A stretch of DNA of 36,109 nucleotides from Monosiga brevicollis MX1 (lineage: Eukaryota; Opisthokonta; Choanoflagellata; Craspedida; Salpingoecidae). Position 1 is the stretch's first letter. The number at the start of each line of letters is the position of its first letter. Of this stretch, positions 22,001 through 30,004 are shown in pieces. Made by a program: the position numbers and the translations under genes. Below the pieces are notes generated by a model that was not told the origin of the DNA, searched no databases, and saw only the letters and a list, made by a program, of their open reading frames with translations. The stretch lies in the NCBI RefSeq assembly GCF_000002865.3, contig NW_001865051.1, positions 185,624-221,732 on the forward strand, read 5' to 3'.

Positions 22001-22739
22001 TCCTTTTCGGTGGTGGTGCTGGATGGCGCTTTGACGTTGACCCTCTCACCCATCGTGGACAACACGAAAATCAACGGCATTGAGGTGTACGCAGATATCA
22101 ACATCAACACTGGGGGCGGCGTGAGGTGAGTGCTGCGATGTCATGTACATCTCTTGCTCGCAAACACCAGTGTGCATCGAGCGGTGGCGTAGCTCATGTT
22201 GCGCTGTGGTGGGTGTGACAATCTTGCTTTTGTGGGGGGGGACCCGTAGCTCGACGGCAGGACCTGGCGCATCGGCCGGCCCCGTTATCCACCGGATCAA
22301 TTGCGGTGGCTCGGCCTTTGTACACACGGACGGCAACCTGTGGGGTGCGGACAATTACTTTTCAAATAGCGGTGGCTTTTATCAGATTTCCACCGCTGTG
22401 GCGGGCCATACCAACACCATGTACCAATCAGAACGCTATGGCGCCGTCGGAGGCGCAACCCTCAAGTATGACCTGCCCTTGCCGGCCGGCGAGTACATTG
22501 TTCGACTGCATTTCGCCGAAATCTTTGCAACGGCTGTGGGTGAGCGAGTCTTTGGTGTCAAGGTCCAGGGTACGGTCCTCATGGAAGCCCTAGACCTCGT
22601 GGCCGTGGCGGGACCATTGGTACCCTTTGTGCTGGAACATCGCCTCAACGTAACAAGCACCTCGCTGCGCGTCCGTTTGATGGCGGGTGAGGCAGAGAAC
22701 CCCAAGATCAATGGTATCGAGGTCTTTGCCGTGGCGTGA
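16037..22739 (+). CDS. Giant secreted mosaic protein: NPSFE, VCBS, golvesin-like and malectin modules
   Basis: Predicted secreted carbohydrate-binding or matrix protein of about 1899 residues. Nine exons: 16037-16288, 16464-16646, 16756-18173, 18270-19714, 19852-19998, 20136-21336, 21477-21615, 21701-22125, 22250-22739. A signal peptide (residues about 11-32) is followed by three beta-sandwich-type modules that each begin with an NPSFE motif (VNPSFEFP, LNPSFELP, NNPSFERP). Then come VCBS/FG-GAP calcium-type repeats (DLNGDGALDIV, DLDGDGDLDLL), a golvesin/xanthan-lyase-type CBM (FLDAG...GNWTEVE, GLVVADAVRM) and two malectin domains (VRLNCGG...VRLHFAE...KINGIEVY; HRINCGG...VRLHFAE...KINGIEVF). 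Long Thr-rich linkers, probably O-glycosylated, separate the modules (17808-18170, 18880-19190, 20540-20680, 21125-21325). Introns after 18173, 21336 and 22125 are all phase 2. The stop TGA at 22737 overlaps a perfect donor (GC|GTGAGT), so a further short 3' exon is possible. I see no membrane anchor. Confidence 0.85.
17808..18170 (+). repeat. Thr/Ser-rich low-complexity coding repeat (ACN)n
   Basis: Coding tract of ACN and TCN codons between NPSFE modules 2 and 3 of the mosaic protein. It encodes a mucin-like (T/S)n linker. Antisense open frames rich in Val and Glu are shadows of it. Confidence 0.9.
18880..19000 (+). repeat. Poly-Thr (ACN)n coding repeat
   Basis: Near-pure threonine tract linking NPSFE module 3 to the VCBS repeats. 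Codon usage varies among ACA, ACG, ACT and ACC, which argues for selection on the peptide or old repeat decay. Confidence 0.88.
21190..21325 (+). repeat. Poly-Thr (ACN)n coding repeat
   Basis: Second near-pure threonine tract, ending four codons before the phase-2 intron that precedes malectin module 1. Confidence 0.9.
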
Positions 22740-22950
22740 GTAGTGGGGCTGGGCCCTCTTTGGCGGCACCTCACTGCCATCCGCATTTCCTCCCGAGGGA
22801 AGACTGAGGTCACGTCCACCTATGTATAATCAAGTTATGCTACCGCTGTCTGCAGCTGCAAATTGAACTGTTTATCAGCAGAGTGAAGGCGGAGGGAATA
22901 TGGCAGGCTGAAACAAGAAGCCTTCCGCTGAAATCCGCACGTCGGCGATC

Positions 22951-22956
22951 AATAAA
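22951..22956 (+). terminator. Candidate AATAAA polyadenylation signal for the mosaic gene
   Basis: AATAAA 212 nt after the stop at 22739, before the convergent small gene. The rest of 22740-23196 shows no gene. Confidence 0.4.
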
Positions 22957-23196
22957 TCTTACCAAAGACCCAGTCTGCCTGTCTACTTTGAGTAGCTAGC
23001 AGCTTGTTCAGGGAGCACGCGGGCAGAAGGCGAGGCGACTCTGACGAGGGATCAAACCCGTTCCGTCAAAAACACAATCAAAGGGTCAATTGTTGCTGGA
23101 AACGATTTCACCAAGGCTCAGCCTCTGAATATCCACCCAACGGTGGACTACCACGTCTCAACATTGATCTCAAAATGGTGGTTTGTCTTGTTCCAG

Positions 23197-23714
23197 CTAT
23201 GAATGCGTTGAACTGCCCTGCTTGAGGGTGGCATGGAATTGTTCTGCAGGGCGTGTGGGAGCGGGCCAATCAATAAGCGGAATTGGCACAACCGGGGTCC
23301 TTGGTGCGGATAAAACCCCAGAGCGAGGCTGTAGGCAGTACCCACCTTCGGTAGCCTTGCGAGCGGCGGCACGCGTGCTACGAAAATAGATGTTCTCGTG
23401 CGGCTTGCGCAAAAAGACTTGCTACCATACGGGCACAAAGCAGCGGTGTCAGCCTCTCCGGCAAGCCGAAGCAGAGCATTGCAACCGCAGCACAGGCACA
23501 CCGATCACTCGCTCATTTCCAAACTCTCACAAACACACACACGCACACAAACACAAACACACACACACAACACACACATGAGCAAACAGGCTGGTCCTCG
23601 AATGCAGCCCCTTACCCGCTGGTCAGTCAGGTTATCAAGCTCGTAGAGCGCCGTTTCCAAGAGCTCGCGCCGGGTGCTCACCACCGAGGTGGTGGCGCCA
23701 GTTGACTCGCTCAT
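23197..23714 (-). CDS. 73-residue prefoldin-like protein resembling ASDURF
   Basis: Three exons on the minus strand (23714-23616, 23421-23346, 23243-23197) join in frame to 73 residues with canonical donors GTAAGG and GTGGGT. The protein starts MSESTGATTSVVSTRRELLE. Its core, ELDNLTDQRQVFLRKPHENI then YF.S.R, parallels human ASDURF (ELSNLKKNRKVY...NIFFLADR), a prefoldin-like subunit of the PAQosome (R2TP/URI prefoldin) co-chaperone complex. The similarity is from memory and short, so a generic prefoldin-like coiled coil is the safer description. The gene is divergent from the amnionless-like gene, and a TCTGACA motif lies 125 bp upstream. I see no asparagine-synthetase-like ORF downstream, so it is not in a human-like bicistronic context. 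Confidence 0.5.
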
Positions 23715-23838
23715 GCTGACTTGAGATTGGAGGATGGGCGTAGTTGAAAATACAGGGTGTGGGATTTGTCATCCTTTATCGTTTTGAAATGGATGTGGAC
23801 TGAAAAGTGCAGTGTGGAATGATTCAGAATTTGAATCG

Positions 23839-23845
23839 TCTGACA
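23839..23845 (-). promoter_or_regulatory. TCTGACA motif in a divergent promoter
   Basis: Single copy of the recurrent heptamer between the divergent starts at 23714 (-) and 24154 (+). It is weaker than the multi-copy clusters, and chance is possible. Confidence 0.25.
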
Positions 23846-23990
23846 ATCGCAACAAGCCACACATTTTGAGCTCTTGAACCGTTGGTCTTGAGGATCCACA
23901 CACATCTGTGTAAACCTCTGCCATTGGCTTGCGGCCACCTCTATGGACTTTTCAGACTGGGGCTCACTCTCTGCCCTTGCATTTGCTTGC

Positions 23991-23995
<5 letters not shown>

Positions 23996-24034
<39 letters not shown>
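23996..24034. repeat. (CT)n microsatellite
   Basis: CT tract on the coding strand about 120 bp upstream of the amnionless-like start codon. A separate interrupted CA tract lies at about 23527-23578, inside intron 1 of the small prefoldin-like gene. Confidence 0.93.
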
Positions 24035-24041
<7 letters not shown>

Positions 24042-24153
24042 GAGAGCAGCGCGCCAACGGCAGCGCCAACGGCAGCGCCATCGATCCCGCACCAACTTGG
24101 AACACTCACTTGTTGACGGTGAACGGTAGCCGCGTCCCTCCTCACGTGGCGCC

Positions 24154-27100
24154 ATGTGGGCCGTCCTCGCGATGGTGTTGGTAGCCACCAGCACCTCGGT
24201 TCAGGCCAAGACCTTGACTTGGGTTGGCAACACCCTCTCCCTGAGCGCCGACTACAAGTACGTCTCGTGCGCTCGCCGGTGCGCATTGAGCCAGGCATAA
24301 GGGTACGCTGATCAGCCTCATGTTGCGTGATGACGTCTATAGTTGGGATATGCCTCCCTCCAGCGGCGTACAGGCATTGAATCTCAGCACAGCCGAAGAC
24401 TACGTGCTCACGGTGGACGGCGCGATCGAGACCAAAACCGTCATGTTTCCGTCCTCGGGCCGCCTCGTCTTTGGTACGCATGCCACCCCTCACGCGCACA
24501 GAAAAAAGTTTTTTTACGCCTGCCCCACCACCTTGCTGAACCGTTGATTCGCCCATCTCTGACAGGAAACACGGGTGGTTTCAATTTTGCTACCACACCC
24601 AATGGTCAAACCACCAGCACGTTTCAAACCCCCAACGCCACTGATCCTGGCTGGTCCTTTACCTGCTCTAACAACGTTCGTCCTTTCGCCTCGGTTTGCC
24701 GGCCCAAAAAAACACCTCCGCCTTGCATCCCAATGCTCCACCTGCCTTAACCATCCTGCCGCGCCGTACCCGATTGCAGTGGGCCTCGTCGGGTTCTGCG
24801 TCAGTCCCCTGCGACACGGACATTGTGTCCCTTTCCGCAGGCGCATCCTATTACTTTGTGGCCGACCCGCGCTTTTCAGCCCTTCCCGTGCAGCGCATCG
24901 AAGTTGATGACATGCGTCTCGACTCGCTGGTGAGCCAGCCCGGGATTGCCGGTAACATTGCCAACCGCATGGAGATCAACACAAACAATTGGTACGTCAG
25001 GCGACCGCCACCATCTCCTTCTGTCCTTCTCTTTCTCTTGGTTTTTTTTTTTTCCGGGTTTATTTGTGTGCTTCGAGCTGTTTGGGCTGGTTGGATTCAG
25101 TGCATGTTACAAGCTTGCTCGCTTTCTATGCTTTGCTCTTTGAGCCCTTCAACCTCACTCACGCGTCTGCACACCCCCGCCCCTCCTGACCAGCCTCCTC
25201 AAGGGTGGCGATGAGCAGTGCATTTGTCTGGACACGTGCAGTGATGACACGACCCAGGTGTCTCGCTTCCTCACGGCTCTTGGTCGTGCTGCCGACGACG
25301 TTCTTTCCAACCTGGCCACTGAAGCTAGCAACAACTATGCCATGACTTTTGACATTAACGCCATTACCCATGGCTACAGCCCAGCCCAGTTGGCTTTGTC
25401 GAGCCTGACTTCGGACGACCGCCTCATCTCGCATTTTGAGCATGCTCTGACTGCCTTTCTCAACGCCTCGGACGTCTCGCAGAGCTCCATGTCGATTGAC
25501 AGCAGCACCTTGCTATGGTCCTCTCGCGTCAAGGCCATGAGTGCACGCCTACAGAACATCAACGGCGACCGGGTCCCCACCGCCCTCACCGTTACGTCTT
25601 CCCAGCTCGGCCTAGCTTCTGCTTTTCCCTTGGTGGCGGGTTTTGAATTGGCCGCCTACCAAGCCACCGCGGCTGCCCTCTCCGCTCGCGCCCTGAGCGT
25701 GGCCGTTGATGCTGCCACTACCGACTGTGCCACCGGTATCCGGGACAAGTGCAGCACCATTGTGGACCACCTCATTACCCTACTCGTGTTCTTGGACGAT
25801 GCCGAGTTCGCCCTCAAGGAAGCATGCCCGAGCGGCGTGTGCGGTGACATGGCCGATATCCTCAACTCTCTCAAAGGCAGCGATGTCAGCAAGTTTGGCT
25901 GGCTCCTCCCCGGCCACGTTTTCCATGACATGGCCTTTGGTATCGCTTCTGATCTGGCTGATGCGGTCTTGCCCATCACCTTTTACAACATCTTGCTGGC
26001 CGGTGCTACCAACGCCGGCACTCAGGTGGCGGCCTACTCTGACCTCCTGCCGATTGTCAAGTTTGCCGAGGCGCCCACCTTTGACGTGGGTGCTGGCATT
26101 CCGATTCACATGATGCGCCACATGATCAACCAGTACAACGCTGAACCACTGCTGCACTTTGTGGATCTCTACGTGCGTGGCACGCAACCCGTGGTTCGGC
26201 CCGTGCATCTCAGCCTGGAGATTGCCCGCCGCAATCGACGCGATCTTCTTGACATTTACTCTGCCCAGTTGACGATGGACTACATTGCCACTTGTGCGTC
26301 CGAGGCCGATTGCTCCTTCAGTGCCTCCGACACCCTCCTCTTTACCCAATTTGAGCAGCGCATCAACTCGGCCGTTCTCAAGTATGCAGCTGGTGGCAAC
26401 ATTCAATACCACCCCTGCTTTACCCCGGCTTCATTCTTGGCGCCAGAAGATGGCAGCTGGGATTACGATTGTGTCGAATCCACTGCCGTTGAATGGGCAG
26501 TGAGCCACTGTCGCTGGGCACCCTGCTATCCAGCCCCTGAAGCCGACATTGCTGACTTTATCTTTGAGATTATCAAGTGTGACAACGATGGGCCCAAACC
26601 CGACGGCACTTGCTACGTGAACAACACGGCAGCCAGTGGTGCGGCCGGCGTGCATGCCGCTGCCGCGTATCAGACCGCACTGGCCCGCGCCGCGAATTAC
26701 ATCTCCACAATGAGTACCTCCTCCACCAGCTCCACCTCGTCGACCTCCTCGACCTCCTCCACCAGCTCCACCTCGTCGACCTCTTCCACCTCCTCCACCT
26801 CCTCCACCTCTTCCACCTCTTCCACCAGCTCCACCTCTTCCACCTCTTCCACCAGCTCCACCTCTTGGCTGCTGACCACCGAGGCCTCTGGTGCTAGCAC
26901 GGCGGCGTCGAGCGGGTCGGCATCTTCTAGCCAAGATCATGTGCCGCTCATTGTGGGTTGCACGTGTGCCGTAGTAGTGGTATGTGCTGCCATGGGTTTG
27001 GCCGCTTACATGCGACGCACCCGCCCCACCAATGAGAGTGATACCGAGCGTCAAGCTGATGCAGGCAGCAGGACCCGAGACATGGTGGCCTTTCAGAACC

Positions 27101-27288
27101 CGCTTTACGACACCCAGAAGAACGGTGCCCCTGCCGACGATCCACTCTACAGCGACAATGCTTATGACTTTGCTGCTGACGCGGGGGATGGCTTTGACCA
27201 CTACATGGAGCCAAATGATTTTTCTGGCGACTATTTGAACGTCAATGTTGACAATGACGATGTTGACGATAATGACACGTTTGCCTAG
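24154..27288 (+). CDS. Amnionless-like type I membrane receptor with FxNPxY tail
   Basis: Predicted cell-surface endocytic-type receptor of 883 residues. Five exons: 24154-24257, 24343-24473, 24566-24675, 24780-24991, 25194-27288. The signal peptide is MWAVLAMVLVATSTSVQA. Residues about 20-190 follow amnionless: W.GNT....NW, a MFPSSGRLVF...GGF strand pair, then DPGWSF.C.NNW, VPCDTD and SYYFVADPRF, and a CICLDTC motif. Residues about 200-690 form a large, mostly helical domain I do not recognise, with Cys pairs toward its end. A Ser/Thr stalk (STSSTSST repeats, 26711-26870) leads to a membrane span (VPLIVGCTCAVVVVCAAMGL, residues about 768-787) with stop-transfer Arg. The cytoplasmic tail carries FQNPLY (27091-27108), an FxNPxY signal of the LDLR/amnionless type read by PTB adaptors, plus DPLY, YMEP and YLNV; YLNV fits a Grb2-type pYxN SH2 site. 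Amnionless itself binds cubilin and drives its endocytosis. Homology is inferred from recalled sequence. Confidence 0.7.
26711..26870 (+). repeat. Ser/Thr stalk coding repeat
   Basis: In-frame ACC/TCC/AGC codon repeats giving (STSST)n just outside the membrane span of the amnionless-like receptor; probably an O-glycosylated stalk. Confidence 0.9.
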
Positions 27289-27450
27289 GCTCAGCGTCGC
27301 CACAGTTCATCAAGCCACAGTTGCTTGCTCGGTCATCAATCGATTGCCCATCAGTTTTTCTTGCGTCAAACTTATTGTAGTGTCAGGCCCATGACCTAAG
27401 TCAGGAATTGGGTGGGGTTTGCTGCATTCACACTCAAGTCGCGCTCACTC

Positions 27451-27485
27451 AAACACACACACACACACACACTCCCTCTCCCTCT

Positions 27486-27539
<54 letters not shown>
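27451..27539. repeat. (CA)n then (CT)n microsatellites
   Basis: CA tract at about 27451-27471, followed by CT at about 27482-27539, downstream of the amnionless-like stop. I see no gene in 27289-27810. Confidence 0.93.
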
Positions 27540-27540
<1 letters not shown>

Positions 27541-27810
27541 CTTTCTCTCCCTGTCACATGACGATAGGGTTGCTCGGTGCAGCAGGAGATGTGATCCTGT
27601 CAATGCTCACGTTGCATCGAGTTGATGTTGTGAAAGCAGATCATACTCTTGGAGAAAATGTTCAATTAGACAAAGACCTTGGCCGCGGGTTTTTTGATAA
27701 TCGCGAGTCAAACACCGGCACGCGGTGCCCGATGCAAGACGATAACACAGCTGAACATGCGCCTCACATGTGATAACGGATAGCTAAGGCACAGCAGTGG
27801 TGCGCGGGTC

Positions 27811-28123
27811 CTAGAGAATGGTGCAACAGCAGAAGGCATATTGGTTGCCTTCCTTATCCTCGCAAACTACAATGTGCAATCCGGACGAGGCGGATCGGCA
27901 GTCAGCAAGGTGAGTCGTTGTGGAATAGCAGTTGCGAGATGCCAGCGTCGGGCGGCGCCTTGCTGTTTTAACAAGCCAGTGAGAACAAACAACACATACC
28001 GCACTCAGGACTCAAGGCTTGCAAGGTGTTTTGAAGGGTCGCGATGGGCCGGCCATTGACAAATCCGGTGGCACTGGAACGCGCCGCGACACTTTTGGTA
28101 GTTGACTTGTTGGCTGGTGGCAT
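27811..28123 (-). CDS. Candidate 59-residue protein with CaaX-like C-terminus
   Basis: Two minus-strand exons (28123-28000 and 27866-27811) with donor GTATGT and acceptor TTGTAG join in frame to 59 residues. The protein starts MPPANKSTTKSVAARSS, continues VNGRPIATLQNTLQAL, and ends in a Cys-rich tail, CVCEDKEGNQYAFCCCTIL. The last four residues, CTIL, fit a CaaX prenylation box (a terminal Leu favours geranylgeranyl). I recognise no family. The coding-like composition, the ordinary intron of 133 bp and the clean ends support a real gene, but the product is short and the strand is not proven. Confidence 0.4.
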
Positions 28124-28558
28124 TATGCTGGGCGTCCGGTGGTATTTTCCAAAAAAAAGCTGTTTCAGTCAGCGACAAAGCACACTTGAGCGAAGCTGGG
28201 AATGGAAACAGAGGCTCGATGGCTTGTGAGCGGCTGCGGGGAGTAAAGAAAAATGAATTGAGCATCGCAGCCATCAAACATGTCGAGTGGGTGCATGGTC
28301 AATCTTCTTTTTCTGGGGTGACACATGTAAGCTGCACGTTGCTGTCGAAGGTGGCGGTCCCACTATGAAGAAACTCTTTTATCGAGATTCCCGACCTACG
28401 TTTGAGGAGCGTGCTCACCTGGCAAGGACAAGCCATCTGATCCCAAGCAGAGAAGAGGCCCAGGCTCGACACTGCCATTCGCGACGGCTCCAGCAAATGC
28501 TCGAAAGAAATTTGAATATGTCAGACAGACCCATTTTCTTTGTTTGCTTGTGTGTGTG

Positions 28559-28603
28559 TCTCTCTCTCTCTCTCGCTCTCTCTCTCTCGCTCTCTCTCTC
28601 AAA
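28559..28603. repeat. (CT)n microsatellite
   Basis: Interrupted CT tract in a gene-poor stretch (28124-29150). One TGTCAGA lies at 28519-28525. Two AATAAA hexamers at about 29025-29038 on the plus strand hint at a transcript end, but I cannot define a gene there. Confidence 0.88.
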
Positions 28604-29150
28604 CTCTCGCTTTTTCTCTCGCTGCATGTCTTGATTTTTGCTTGGCGAATGGGCAGCCTGCAATATCAAAGTGAACAACTGTCAATTAGGATGTAAACCA
28701 AGCAGTTGTATGAACAAGGGTGGCTTGAAACAACGCGAGGAGAGGGAAGATGGCGCACGGCGCCCAGGGAGCTCAATATCGACACGGCCTGGTCTACTCC
28801 TCCGGCAAGAGCAGCAATTGGTCTGCTCAAGGAGACCTTTGTGATTCCAAGGGCTCGGGTGCTGCCGGACTGTAGGATCAGATCGGCTACTGAATGGTGC
28901 AGCAAAAGCAGCCGCCGCGATCGCCCCACACTACGACGAACAAATGAACACGTCAAAAGGAGAGAAATATCAAAGACAGGGCAGAGCGACACCAACTCAA
29001 CGGTGAGGGCAGATCACACGTGTGCAATAAAGCAATAAAAAACAAGGTACAACGCCATAAAATGTCACAGGTGACGCCCAGGTGGGTGTTGGCTGGGGGC
29101 AACACCATAAAAAACGGGCGCATGCACGCTTGGGGCCGAACGAGCTTCGA

Positions 29151-29333
29151 CTAGCAGTCGAGGAGCCAGTTTTGCAACAACACCATGGTAGCCGCCTCTG
29201 ATGCTGCCACGGCCGACTCACCGCAGTCGCTCTGAAGAGGCGCGGTGGCAATGAGGGGGCGGCCGCCGACGAGAATGGTACTGCTGCCGCCTTGAGGGGT
29301 GCTTTGGGCTTGGCCTTGCTTGGTTTCAGGCAT
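29151..29333 (-). CDS. Candidate 60-residue protein of unknown function
   Basis: Minus-strand ORF MPETKQGQAQSTPQGGSSTI..., continuing LVGGRPLIATAPLQ and ending NWLLDC. An in-frame GTGAGT after SDC could instead be a splice donor, and a possible acceptor lies just upstream of the ATG, so this may be part of a longer gene; the open minus-strand frame at 29398-29775 could supply upstream exons. It resembles the neighbouring small protein only in length and in a GRP(L)IAT stretch. No family recognised. Otherwise 29334-29940 holds nothing I can call. Confidence 0.22.
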   Translation of the reverse strand: MPETKQGQAQSTPQGGSSTILVGGRPLIATAPLQSDCGESAVAASEAATMVLLQNWLLDC

Positions 29334-29945
29334 GCTGTTGGTCTGTCGACAATATAGTAGCAATAATCAGGCTCGGCTTTGGTATACAGGAAATGATTCA
29401 GTCTGGGTCGAGACGTAAAATGCCACTCCCACACTGACCAAAGGTGTCAGTAGGCTTGATGCACAACCTCACAGTGGACACTTGAGCAAAATGGCTTCGC
29501 AACGGGTGCAAGCGACACTCGCTGTCTGATGGCGACACGTTCAGCATCCGACCACAACCCCGGCGAGGGTGGGGTGGAGATGCTGCAGCGTTGATCATCA
29601 TCTGCACCGAGTTGGTCTCCCTTGCGCACGAAACTGGGGACGACTGAGCCCTCGCCATGGCCACCATCACCATCGCAGCCACTGCGTTTTGATCCCCAGC
29701 CAAGGATTGCTTGCCAGCACCACAACAGCTCGCGCCCTGCACATGAAAGGAGATGAGAGGACACGAAACACCCATCTACACACACACTCACACATACACA
29801 CGCCGGGTTTACGCATTACGATCCCTGGATGTGCCCAGTGCCCTCCACCTCGTCCTGATGAGCATTGAGCATGTCTCGCGTTTACGTGTGTCGTGATCGC
29901 ATCCGCGACTGGATGCAGTGTAAACAACATGTGTTGGTACTGTTG

Positions 29946-29968
29946 TCTGACAAGTTGAAGTTGTCAGA
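29946..29968 (+). promoter_or_regulatory. Inverted TCTGACA / TGTCAGA pair before serine racemase
   Basis: TCTGACA at 29946-29952 and TGTCAGA at 29962-29968 form an inverted pair 37-59 bp upstream of the start codon at 30005. The position suits a core promoter element; function is inferred. Confidence 0.45.
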
Positions 29969-30004
29969 TAATTTGAAGAAACACCACGACTTCAATTCAG
30001 CAAG

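Noticed and set aside
28706-29038. 110-residue plus-strand frame ending near two AATAAA hexamers
   Set aside because: Basic, low-quality composition with no domain; the polyadenylation hexamers alone do not prove a gene.
29398-29791. Two overlapping minus-strand frames of 114-125 residues
   Set aside because: Either could be an exon of an unknown gene, but neither shows a domain or a clear splice chain; left uncalled.
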